A DNA stretch of 64,000 bases, taken from Didymodactylos carnosus. Its lineage: Eukaryota > Rotifera > Eurotatoria > Philodinida > Philodinidae. Both the position numbers and the translations under genes were made by a program. Shown here in pieces: positions 12,210 to 24,149 of this stretch; the stretch's first letter is position 1; each line of letters opens with the position of its first letter. The notes beneath the pieces are model-generated. The model was given only the letters and a program-made list of their open reading frames with translations. It was not told the origin of the DNA and did no database searches. Where the stretch lies: assembly GCA_905250885.1 (NCBI GenBank), contig CAJNOQ010000117.1, positions 1 through 64,000 on the forward strand, in the 5' to 3' direction.

Positions 12210-12614
12210 TACAAGATCGACAATAAAAACTTATCGGTATGTGCTCGAACCATAATTATCGTCAGCTAATTTGTTACAAATGGAACTGCAATATGCAATC
12301 TACATTTTTATTCTTTTACAATTCTTAATAAACCCTTAATTATGCTCAAAAATTTCGGCGTGTTACTGCTACATTTGTTTTGATCCTATATTTTTTGTAT
12401 CCTATACAGGAACATTATTCCCTATCCTGGAAGAAATGCAAGTTCGTGTCGATTTACTTCACTCGCTAAAATGTCTCATCTTATTTTATTCGCTAACATT
12501 GTTACCAAGTTTATTATACAATGCACAATGGTATCGTCATTCATCAACGGTTTAAGTGCAGTCGCAATTCACAAACTATTTAACTCAATTTAACTTTTAG
12601 CTATTCTTCGTTAA

Positions 12615-12975
12615 AGTCCTAAGCACAAAAATAAACTCATGTCAATCTTTTGTTTATTTTGGAAGGATGAAGTGATTATTGTTCAACGTTTCAGCTGCGT
12701 CTTGTGGCAGAGAAAAATTGTAAAATACGAAAATCAAGTTGTACTTCGACTAAGCAGTTGCGCGTGCTTTGTTTCCGTCGTTTACGGTGAATGTGGGTTG
12801 CGGAAGCGCATGAGTAATTTTTATCTGGTCAGTCTTGATGTTGGCATTTTTCTGTTAGGACAGTTGTGTAAGTATTTGGTGCTGATAGACTTGTGCATGT
12901 CGAAATAGCAGGTGTGTTGTTCATCGTAGATGAGATGCTTTATTCGTTCGTCAAAACATGATGGGATGGTCGTTC
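12615..12975 (-). repeat. Right arm of the ~340-bp inverted repeat (partner 9072-9419)
   Basis: This is the reverse complement of 9072-9419. On the minus strand a longer frame (13150-12821) runs into the arm and ends with the same peptide as the left arm. This suggests that the arm once carried the C-terminus of a coding sequence. No family is recognised. Confidence 0.8.
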
Positions 12976-13046
12976 GAATTGTGTCTACTTTTGTCTGTGT
13001 ATCAGTGGAATTATTTCTTACTTTCTCAGTTTTGTGCAATAAACGT

Positions 13047-13705
13047 TTCACGGCACTTTCGTCATCGGGTAACAATGAACTTTCGTCACATGACGAAAGT
13101 TCTGTTTTCGGTGACAAAAATTCTCTCGGCATGTGACGAAAGTTTAACAATGTTTAAATAGTGGTTACGAAAGGTAACCCGTTATGTGACGAAAGTGTCT
13201 GGCTTTTTAGACAGGTCGGCACTTTCGTCACACGTTGCATGAAATCAAAGGCTGCGATGAAATCAATGTTGTAGTGCAAAGTTCATTAATCCAAAGTGTA
13301 GTAGTGCAAACAGGAGTAGTCCAAACTGCAGTAATGTAAACTGTAGCAGTGCAAACTGGAGTAATAACTTCTTGCTTTTTTCTTTACAAACATTGCATTT
13401 TCCTAGCGAAACGCGTAAAAAAACCTTCTGAAGTCTTTTTCTAAAGTCAAAATATCAAAATCAAGCGTTTATTGCGTGTGGGAGTAGTTCGGTCTGGAGT
13501 AGACCACGCTCCAGCTGTTCAAATTGCAGTAGTCCCCGTATAAGCAGTTCTATGTTATCAGTGTGACGATAGTTGTAGGTATGTTACACAGTTGGTTACG
13601 AAAGTTCACCACTCTTGTGACCAAAATGTAGGGTGGGGTACTCCCCCCAAAAGACCAGACACTTTCGTCACGTGGGACGAAAGTTCTTTTTTCTATGTGA
13701 CGAAA
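13047..13705. repeat. Cluster of ACTTTCGTCAC / GTGACGAAAGT motifs
   Basis: About ten copies of an 11-bp motif occur in both orientations at roughly 13049, 13080-13101, 13131, 13183, 13210, 13599, 13667-13686 and 13697. Two copies are fused head to head into near-palindromes (for example CTTTCGTCACATGACGAAAG at 13082-13101). Between them, at 13270-13372, is a second short repeat of the type GTAGTGCAAACTGGAGTA. No coding sequence is seen. Confidence 0.65.
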
Positions 13706-15058
13706 ATTAGGGTTTAGGAAATTTACTTGAATGAAATTTCCTCCAAAGATATATGCTCGAACAGAATTTCCTCGGATGAAAACCTCCTCGAATTTTCCAA
13801 ACAAAAATTATCAATATTATTTGTAGTGTATAGAGCAAGAGAAACATTAAAGATGAACACAAAAAATTACTTCAGCAACAGATAAATACCAATAAGACAA
13901 CTGAACCTATTTCTTTGAGGATTTCAAGGAAGCATCTGTACAGACTTCCGAAAATCAGTTTGAATACTATCATGAGTGTAAAAGTTGTTAATAATACCGT
14001 CATCTTTAACATAAGCGAAAAGTGGCTCGTAATTCCTAAAACGCAAGAAATTTTATGATATCCTAAGTACGTCTGTAATTTTTACCGGTATTATTAACAA
14101 CTTTTACACTCATGGTAGCACTGAAATCGATTTTCGGAAGTCTGTACAGATGCTTCTTTGAAATCTCCATGGATTTGAACGAATGACTCTTTTTACCCCA
14201 AAGCATAAAATTTAAAAAATGACACGTTCTATTGTGGTCTAATTAGCTTAATGAAGGTAACGAATATGAAGATCAAAATCATATGGTTCGATAGAGGAAG
14301 AGTAGAACTTCACAGTGATATAATTTTTAATTAATTAGCATTCATCGTTAATGAGCTACGATGCTTTTAAAAAATCTCCATGTATTTCAATGGAGTGACT
14401 CCTTTGATCCCATCGACATAAATGAGCTAACTCTATTTACCCCATGTGGGGTAAAAAGAGTCAGTCACAATCAGTCGGCTCCTGTTTGAATATGTCTGGA
14501 AAACCAACATGAATTTTCAAGAAATTTTTGTACTATTGTGTAGATAATTGTCGGCTTTACTATCGTGGTGAATATCGAATTTTTTCAGTTAAAAACGGAG
14601 AAGAAATAGTGAAATTACGACGAAAATTTCGTGAACTGACTATTTTTACCCCACAGTACTCTATATGTCGCATTGTCTAAGGTGTGATTATCATGCGGTC
14701 TCTTTGTTGATTTCTTTTTTATTCTATTTTTATAATTCTGTTAATTAATTCGAATAGTTGATTATTTTAGCTACTCTGTCATCTGTTTTCCTTCTGATCA
14801 TCTCTTATCATTACTTATTTCTCGTCTTTATATCAATGTATCAAAGTGACTTTTAAAATGAGTTATAGTCTTATTTTCTCTTATAAACCGGTACAAATAT
14901 GTATAACCGAGACTTTAAGGAGGGTCTATACACTGCAAATAATATTGATAATTTTTGTTTGGAAAATTCGAAGAGGTTTCCATTCGAGGAAATTCTGTTC
15001 GAGGAAATTCCATTCGAGCAAATTTCCCTCATTTGAAAATTAACGTGACAAAAGTGCA
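13689..15058. repeat. Inverted-repeat element (~110-bp ends) with an internal hairpin
   Basis: Bases 13689-13803 recur in reverse complement at 14957-15058. They contain repeated TTCGAGGAAATTC phrases, the GTTTGGAAAATTCGA end and a GACGAAA-type outer edge. Inside, 13917-14000 and 14087-14170 form a second inverted repeat (core TCTGTACAGACTTCCGAAAA) with an 86-bp loop. The nesting suggests a non-autonomous fold-back element with another one inside. No gene is present. Confidence 0.65.
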
Positions 15059-15424
15059 TATCATCCCGATAAACATACAAGCGCACACTCAGTGTGCATG
15101 AAAGAAAATGTTTTCTGTTCATGAAAGGGCTTTTAGGGATAAAATAATGGCGTCCTGGACTCCAAACGCTGACGGTGTGTGATTGTTGACTATTCTGGTA
15201 GTTTACTTTAGTTGGGAAAATCTGATCTGATTGCCAGTTTTTTGTTTAATTCTACTGGTCGTTCACGTAGAGCGTCAGCTACAGTAAAGAGGAGCTTGTT
15301 TAAAAAGTAATAAATTCCACTAGTTCATTAATGTCAAATTCATGCAGTTGTGGGGCTGTCCTTTTTCATCCTTGGTCTTCCGGCCATCCGACCAAGTGAC
15401 GGGATGCGCGGGATCGGGTCTATA

Positions 15425-15695
15425 TAGGATAAAATGTTCGGAATGAAAGTCGTCCGGGTGTTCGGAATGAAAAGTACGGATGTTCGTAACAAAACGTGAG
15501 GGATTGTTACGAACATCCAGACATTTTTGTATACAAAAACACTAAAAAACGCTGGCTCATGCGTTCCGTACATCCAGACGATTTTCATTTCCAACATTCG
15601 GATTTTTTCTGGTTACCGTTGCGAACATCCGGTCTTTTTGCATTCCGATCTTTTCATTTTCCGGACTTTTCATTCCGAACATCCATACTTTTTTA
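15425..15695. repeat. Inverted cluster of GGATGTTCGGAATGAAAAG motifs
   Basis: Variants of (GG)ATGTTCGGAATGAAAAG occur on the plus strand at about 15430-15500 and in reverse complement at about 15505-15690 (CATTCCGAACATCC type). Together they form an imperfect palindrome centred near 15505. It is noncoding. Confidence 0.6.
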
Positions 15696-17521
15696 TTTTT
15701 TCTTCTACATTACTTTTTTATTTTTTATTTTTAAATTATACATCTATTTTTTATAGAAATGAGGATTTCTAAGAAACCTTCCAAGGATTTTTCGGATTTA
15801 AAAGTTCTATTAAGCACCAGAAATCAGTAAATGAGAAATTAAAAAATCGGGCTCTGTAAACTCCTAGGCATCAGTGCTTACTGCATAACAAAACCAGTTC
15901 GAGCTCTCTATCATTTACCTAGAGTGAGAATTCTTGTGAATGATTAAAGAGTTTAAAGAGATTAAAGAGTTATCAAATATAACTGTGATGATCTTTTTCT
16001 TTAAAAACAACTGTCGTAAGAAATGAACATTTCAACAAATATGAAAACGAACATCAATAAAAGTTATGTTGTTCTGTATATTTGATGGATTCAGGAATTT
16101 CAACTATACAATAGATCAGAATATAAAGACATATAAAAGTACATTTAAAAACTTTCTTTTCTATTGTTTGACGAAATGTTAAAATATTTTCATATCTATT
16201 GCTCAGTTGTTAATAAAACACGAACATTTACGAAGAAAATTCAATTTTATTATTCAAATGAAGAAGCATATTGCTTCAATAGTTGTAACACCGAACTTAT
16301 GATCACAGAAATGGAAACTCAAAATTATTACTGAGCATAATCTGATCGTTTATAATTGAACGTGAGCATTTGTAGTTATTAATTCTCACAACACCTGATT
16401 GAAACTTTGATGAGTTATGAAATAGATCGAACAATAAGACTGTACGAACTTTTTTCGGACAACCTTTACTTTTTCTCTCATCCTATAGTTCACAACGAGT
16501 TTTCTCCGTAATCTGATATATATGTTAAATAAAATAGTTAATCCAACTAAATGTGACGTTATTTATAACTGTTTTGAGTTGAAAAAATCAATTAAATTTC
16601 AAAAAACTTAAAAACCGTTAAAATTAAACTTCTATTTTGTTCATATTTCTTCTTATATATTCATTCTGCTGACCAAAAGTCTTATTTTTAGTAATCATTT
16701 TGTAATGAATAAATTTGATGATCAAAAATATTGATACCTAGAAAAAAATGAATAGCAGCATAATATAGAAGTATAGACTAGTACTCTCAAATGCCGAAGT
16801 ATAATATGTTCCAAATTAGTTGCCAAATTAGTATTAAACACCCTATATTAGTATATATACTATATATGAATTAAAATACATGAAAAATATTACAATAAAA
16901 AACAATGCTTAAAAACCATCACTTGGTTCCATTCACTTTTCTATCATTTTTTCTATATAATACTAGCATGAAAAAATTTAAAAAAAAAAAAAAGGAAAAA
17001 AAAAAGAAAAGAAAAATACATAAGATCCTGACAATGAATGAATAAATGAGAATAATGAAAGACATTAGAATATTTCACACAAATTCATCAGTCTTTATGC
17101 AAGAAATTTTTGTTCTTTCTATTTCGTTTCGTTTCGAATATAAATATTTTACAAGGAAAAAAACAACAAAAAAAACACAATAGTGGAGTTATGCAAATGC
17201 AGACAACAAACATACAACATAGAATAGCAACATAGAATAACCTTTTATTAGGACGTATTGAATGATTATTAGATAAATAATGGCAAAAAGCTTTTATCAT
17301 TTTAAAAATGATTAAAATAAAATAATATCATCATCTACTATCGACACATGAATTAGTTAAAAATAAATTTTTGTTATTTTGAACAACAATTATATTTTTG
17401 CACCAATGAAAAATTAAAAAACAAATTGCTTGAACAAATGACAATAGTTGATACTCTCTATTTTTTTTTTTTTGTCATTTGTTCTTGACTATTATATTGC
17501 ATAGATAATAAAAACGACCGA
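15696..17521. other. Noncoding 3' flank of the RASGEF1-type gene
   Basis: AT-rich sequence with an A-rich run near 16978-17010 and no gene that I can support. The last part probably holds the 3' UTR of the minus-strand gene that ends at 17522. Confidence 0.5.
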
Positions 17522-20330
17522 TTATTGCATATTCATCGCTACTTTTAATGTTCGAAGTTTATTACGTTCATTTGGTGTTTCAGCTTGTTCACATTCAAAT
17601 GATGCTAACATAAGTGAATCTTCATTAAATATTGGACTAGTTATTATATAATTAATGATAACATCGTTTCGATCAAATGAACATTTACTCGCTTTACAAC
17701 GTACAAATTCTTCTGATACAAATTTAGCCATCATATAATATTTTTTCAAATTAATACCACCGGCACTTGTATAATCTTTACTATGTGTTTTAATATAATA
17801 AACATCTTGTAATACAATACTTGTAAATGGAATAACAATCTATTATTTTATAATTGAAGAGAAAATTTGATAAATATTAAAATGAAAATAGAAAATTTTT
17901 TAACATACTTTATCGGCAGCCCAATTATGTTTATCCGCCTCTTTAATAGCTGCTTTAAGTACAATACGATATGACAAAAAATTTTTTGAAACATCCATAT
18001 ATTGTTCAAGTTTTTTAAATTTTTCTTGTTGTACTTTTTCCCACTAGAAAAATAAAAGACAAAAAAAGAATCAATTTTCTAGTTTAAAAAAAAAAAGTTA
18101 AAAAAATTTTACCGTTCGTTTTAAACGTCTTACTGGTTGCATATTTAAACCACCAAGTATACCAATCATTGAATTAAAATTATGTAATCGAAAACATTCA
18201 TAAGCAGCATCAATAAAATAATTTATAACTCTAATACGTGATCGTTTTCTTAAATGTTTAACAATTTCTGTTGTAACAAAAAAACTTAAACGATTAAACC
18301 ATTGTATATAAGCTTCTAAACAAAATGTCTGCTTTTTATCATGTACAGATGCATTAGACTCTGTCTCATTATCTAATGATAATTTTTTTGTTGGATGTAC
18401 ATTTGCTTCTTCATTAGCTATTTTCATAATAAAATATTGTAATAATTCTTCGGCACCAATTGGTTTCAGTCTGTCCTTACAAAATTAAAAAATAAACAAA
18501 AAAATTGTATATTCTGACTAGATATATATATATATATTAATTAATAATCAATAATATGCCTTACCAATTCAATATGTGTTATTTGTTGAGCAAATAATAT
18601 TGGTTGTGGACATTCATTCATAATATCAGTCTAAAATATTATTTAATAATATAAAATAAAATAAAATAAAAAAAATGACAATGATCACATACCAATAAAG
18701 CATTTTCATTCAAATTATTTGCCGCTTTTTGATTCAATTGACGAATATAATCTTCGTATTGTGCAAGAGCTTTTAACTAAATAGACAAAAAACAAAAATA
18801 TGAAAAGAAATCAAAATATATATTTTATTTTTTAATTATTAAAAATATATTTTTTTTTGTTTACTTTTGAAGAAAGTTTTTTATAAATATAATTTGTATC
18901 CGACTGTAAACTATTTTCATAATCACTAATTTTTCGTAATAAATCTTCTAATTGTAATCTCATTTCCGTATTTCGATAATCATAGGGAAATGTACGAGTC
19001 CATTGTGAGAGTATAAATAAAAGATTATGCAATGTTCGTACACTTTGATTCTAAAATAATTATAATGAAATAGAAAGAAGAAATATCGTTTATACTACTC
19101 TCTATTAGTTTTTTTTTCTCTTACACGTGTCATATTTGTTATTGAGCTAATTGTTGCACGAGCCAGACGATTAAGCAAGAGAGTTGGACGAATATGTATT
19201 CTCGAACACATAAGCATAGGATAAATGAAAGAATTCTATAATAGAAAAAATTAATTAAAATGTTAGACTATATAATAAATAAAAGAGTAAACACACTTCT
19301 GGAATATAATTATCTGTTGGAGTAAGTTTTTGAATAAGATCATCTATTGTATAATTTAAATTATCAATAAAAGAATTGTCGATTGTTGTTTCGATTGTGG
19401 TTGCTGCATTATCTGGAAATGATGATGTGAGTAGGGCAGGAGAAGGACTTGGCGATGTAAATGACAATGGAGACAAATTATCTCTTCGAGGTACAATTGG
19501 TACCTAATAACAAAAAGAAGAAGAATCAACGACATAAGATAAATGTAGGATAAATAATTGATGTTTTTTACTTGTAAATGATTGAGATTTGTTCCTGACG
19601 GTATAAGCATAGGATTCGACGGTGTATGACTTCTTGTCGGTGTTTTTCGTGCTGTATTAGTTGAATGAGAATAGGGATATTGTTCATTAAAAGTTGAATC
19701 AGTTGTTGATATAGAGTTATTATGATAAAATGGTGGAGGAATATCGACGTTATTGCCATTTGTATTTGTTGGCCAAGTATTCGGTTGTTCTTGTGTATGA
19801 AGTTGTTGATTTGATTTTTGATGTATTTGATCATAATAAGGCAAATAATTATTAAGATTATTTAAATTAGTACTACCATTTATATTATTATTATTATTAT
19901 TATTATTATTTGGAAATTGATAGAGATTATTTGTTGTTACTAAATATGGATAAGAAATAATTGGTTGCCATTGATTCGTACCACGACTAGCATGATAAAA
20001 TTGTTTACGCATATTTTTTTCACGTTCTTCAATTAATTGATCAGATTGTAGTGAATCAATATCATCGTGAGATGGATATGATGTATTTAAACTCTGATTT
20101 CTAATAATGGCCGTTGATGATCGTGAACGAGACTGTTTAACCGGTGACAATGTTTGCCTATTAGGTATGAATTCATTTCGCTGTGAAATTTGATTATCTT
20201 GTGAATTTTGAATAACATAACCAGATGGAATACGTCCCATTGTATAAAATACTGATGACTTATCAACTGGATGTGATTGAAAATAATTATTATTCCACGT
20301 ACGACTATTCATTATTAAATTAAAATACAA
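17522..20330 (-). CDS. RASGEF1: Ras/Rap guanine nucleotide exchange factor, RASGEF1 family
   Basis: Nine exons (20330-19572, 19503-19297, 19235-19125, 19050-18865, 18776-18693, 18630-18565, 18475-18113, 18043-17909, 17839-17522) join in phase 0 to 742 residues. Residues 1-300 are low complexity with a poly-Asn run and Ser/Thr/Pro-rich tracts. A RasGEF-N (REM) module follows (IDDLIQKLTP, then FILSQWTRTFPYDYRN). The CDC25 catalytic domain, about 455-735, shows LFAQQITHIELDRLKPIG, AYIQWFNRLSFFVTTEI and NFNSMIGILGGLNMQPV, and ends in ITSPIFNEDSLMLASFE, close to what I recall of vertebrate RASGEF1A/B. The family activates Rap2 or Ras at the plasma membrane or endosomes. The long N-terminus is unusual; a Met at 20312 is an alternative start. 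Confidence 0.88.
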
Positions 20331-21106
20331 ATAATTAATTAATCATTAATTATTAACTATTTGATCACGGTTTTATGTCATCATATTTATCTAAGAATAA
20401 TAATTATTTATAAAACAATTAATAGCAATATTTGTGTTCTACATGTTCGAGTCAGTTAAACAATAATAAAAAAATATGTGTTTTCACTTAGATAATGAGA
20501 GATTTCAATAAATAAAATGACATTACTTTATGAACTCCAAAATGGTAGACTAGATAGTTTTACAGGAAATGATGTAAACCTACCGAAAATATTCAAAATA
20601 AATAAAAATTAAGAAAAAATGTTTTGTTTTTATTTTCTTGTAGAAAAAATTACCAATAAAAAAATGTCACATTCATTCGTTCACGTTGATCATCAAGTAG
20701 AGTACGAAAAATATTTTCGAGCGAAACAAAAAAATTTCTAAAAAGAAAAATTAAACGTAAAAATGAGACTGTAATACAAATATAAAATATACATACATTG
20801 TGAGTTGTTTTGCTTTCTTTTTTAAGAAAAATGGAATAGAAATTTAAGAAAAAAAAAATGACAAACAAAATAATAGTAGAGATTAACTACATAATAATTG
20901 TAGAAAGTAAAAGAGAAAGCGATCAAGTACAATTTAAATTCAAGCAAAAGACAAAAAAATAATAATAAAAGCCTTCCGTTTTTTAACTATAGTTAAACAG
21001 ACCGGAAGATTATTAATGGACGGTAATAAAAGATTTGCTAGTGCAAAAATGAATCGATTCAATATATACTAAACACAAAAAAAAAATCTATTTTTGTTTT
21101 CTATCA
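20331..21106. other. Intergenic spacer between two minus-strand genes
   Basis: AT-rich, with no reading frame of interest. It must contain the promoter of the RASGEF1-type gene and the 3' end of the ankyrin gene. A C/G-balanced phrase near 20970-21010 stands out in the AT background but has no match that I recognise. Confidence 0.4.
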
Positions 21107-24100
21107 TCAATGATATACATGTATTGTTGACCGTTTTGATCCTGTTTCACTCGAAATAGAAGATGATTTTTGTTGTTGACCACTAATATCTTCAGTGTCC
21201 GAATTTATATCATCACCGTCAATATATTGCTGATTCTGTTTATCATTAAACATACGATTTGTATTTGTCAATTTTTTCATTGTATCACTATTTAACGGTG
21301 CTAATTTCTTCTTATATAAATGACTTTTTGACGATGATGAATGAGCCGAATTTGTTGGACTATGTACATATTTTGCCGATGATGTATTATTTGTTACGTC
21401 TTCGAGCGTACGTGGTGAATCATCGATATTATATTTTGAATTGATACGTTTATCATTCGTTTGAGTATTTAATGGTTTTAATCTGCCGCTTGGCGGTCGT
21501 AATGTGTTTGTGGATGGTAAAGAATTACTCAGATATTGTTCAGTATTATTTTTTGTACGAAAAACCTTTTGTCCAGCAACAGTTAAATCGAGTGTGGGAA
21601 TGCTCTCTGTCGAACTTGATTTAGAGCCCGATTTTAATCGATTCGTAGCTGATGTGAGATGTTGTAAATATAATGAACCACCAATAGCCTGATTACCACC
21701 AGAACCAATACGATTTGAGACAGGCGCAGGAAATTCTTTGCGTTGTTTAGATGGTGAAGTTTTTAATTGTTGAGGTGATAATACTCGACTTTGTTGTTGT
21801 ATCACTGATTCATCTAGAAATCGGTAATCATCATACATCGAATGTCGATTGTTTGAATTATTATTATTATTATTACTATTTAAATTTGACTGTTTATTTC
21901 GTCTAGTAACGCCGTTAAACGTTGGCGATATAATTATTTTTTCATCTCCGTTGCGAACAGATAGACGTGATGTTGGACGTTCATGTTCACCTTGTGAATC
22001 AAAACCATCATCCTTTCCATTCTGAAAGCGTTGTTCGTCATTCATTTGTTGCCTCTTAATATAGTTTGATCGTCCGTTTTGATGTGACTTTTTTACTAAC
22101 ATCTTTCGTCGATCTTTCTTATTATTTGAATCATCATAGTCCGATAATAATTCATCACTATTTCTGCCTTGTCCTTCTAAACTATCTGGATCATCATCCG
22201 AATGAACTATGACATCTTTATGTTTTCGAGAGTGTGTTTGCTGTTGCTGTTCTTTCACAAAATTTATCGATGTTGGTGTGGAACCTTTACGTGGTTTAAC
22301 GGGAGGTGGTGGCTGTATACTACTGTCTGTACTTCTAGCTGATGTTATACGTTGTTGTTTTGTTGTTGGATAATCTTTCTCATCATGATAATCTTGTTGT
22401 TGTTCATCTCGATTGAATGATGTAACTGATGGATAGGTTGATGAAAGATCAGTGGATTTTTTTGCGTTTGGTAAAGGAGGACGTGTGAAAGATGTTTGTG
22501 AAAATGAAAGTGAATCTTTTGAAGTACGTGATGATCGACGTATAAAATTTGCATGTCCATTTATAGGTGGCGATGGAGCAACATTAACAAAAGTATCGCG
22601 TGATGTTTCATTACCAAAACTACGTGTTGTCGATGGACGACTATCTCGTGGACTCATTAAACCACGTTTATCACGTAGATAAACTTCAAATACACTACGA
22701 CAAAAATAAAGTCCACGATTGAGGGCATAGTCTAAAGAAGATATGCCATGAATATCTAGAAAAATACATGAAAAATTTCTATAATCATAATGGAAACAAA
22801 AAGATGTCAACTTACCTCTTACATGAGGATCAGCTCCATGATCTAAAAGTTCTTTGAGAACACGTGCATGTCCATGTTTAGTGGCAATATGAAGAGGAGT
22901 TTGCTTTTGATTGTCAACTTCATGAACATAAGTTTTATTGGAAATTTTTTCACCCATATCAAATATTAGACGACATGCTAACAGAGAACCTTGTTCAGCA
23001 GCAACCTAAATGAACAGACAGAAAAAATATTATAATAATTGAATTATTTCGGTGATAACTTACATGTAGACAAGTTCGACCTTCATTATCTCTTAATAAC
23101 ACTGTTTCTGGTGATAATAATGATTTCAAACATTCTAAAGGTTCAGTTTTTCTTACACTATAATGAATCCATGTTCGATCATCATTATCTCTTTCTTCCA
23201 CATCACTATCATGATGAGATAATTCCTATAAAACGAAAAAGGTACATGTCGAATAAAGTAATCAGATATACTGGCAACGATTAATATGCCAACAGAATAG
23301 ATTCCTAATTTTTAACTGGTAAGTTTACGACCGTTCACTCTCTTTATCGAAGAACAACACCTTACTTACTTGAAAATGATCAAATTTATCGAGATGACAG
23401 GCCCACATAGCTGGAGTCATGCCATCAATATCTTTAATATGTATATTTGTTTTATAATCAATTAATAATTTTAAACAATCAATATTTTCTGTTAATACTG
23501 ACCAATGTAATGGTGAACGTAAATGTATATCTAATATCGAATGATCAGCATTATGTTCTAATAATAATCGTACGATCTCAATGTTGCAATGTGTTCCATC
23601 ACCATAACACGCCCGATGTAAACATGTCGATCCATCATTCGCCAATGTATTAACATTTGCCTGTTTTTCTAATAAATATTTTAATATAGCTATTTGATTA
23701 TATTGGACAGCATAAGTCAATAAATCTCTACCAAATGAATCTACTCTCGATATTAAATCCAAATTATCATTTAATAATTCTTTAACATAACGTAAATCAC
23801 CCTCTCGAACAGCTAACATAATTGGTGATAAAGTTTGAAAATTATTTAATGAATGTTTAGGTATTGTTTGTTTGACTTTATTCGAATCAACTGCTATCCA
23901 TTGCCATTCAAATTTGTCCGGTGCTTCACGAAATGGTGTCAACGGACTTAGACCACGTTCAATTGTCCATTGTAACGGTTTTTGTTCTTTATCACGTTTT
24001 TGTAATATTAAATAATATTGTTGTAAAAAATGTAACGCATGCAATAATGTATCTCTCAAACGTGAACTTGTTTCCTCATCTGGTAATTTTAATAAAAATT

Positions 24101-24149
24101 CTAATATTGTTGATGAAGTCTTTAGAAAATCTTTTCGTTTAATAGCCAT
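21107..24149 (-). CDS. Ankyrin-repeat protein with long disordered C-terminus
   Basis: Four exons (24149-23370, 23225-23064, 23005-22816, 22755-21107) join to 926 residues. After about 110 residues of helical N-terminus come roughly eight ankyrin repeats, to about residue 390. Clear units are RDLLTYAVQYNQIAILKYLL, GSTCLHRACYGDG, RSPLHWSVLTENIDCLKLLI, GMTPAMWACH, GRTCLHVAAEQGSLLACRLI, QTPLHIATKHGHARVLKELL and GISSLDYALNRG. The remaining 500 residues are Ser/Gln/Asn-rich with a PPPPVKPRK proline motif, a possible SH3 ligand. Repeat layout and tail recall scaffold or ciliary ankyrin proteins such as inversin or ANKRD55, but I cannot choose an orthologue. It lies 777 bp upstream of the RASGEF1-type gene on the same strand. 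Confidence 0.85.

Noticed and set aside
15340-15772. Overlapping 80-86 codon frames on both strands
   Set aside because: They arise from the repeated GGATGTTCGGAATG words and are not protein-like.
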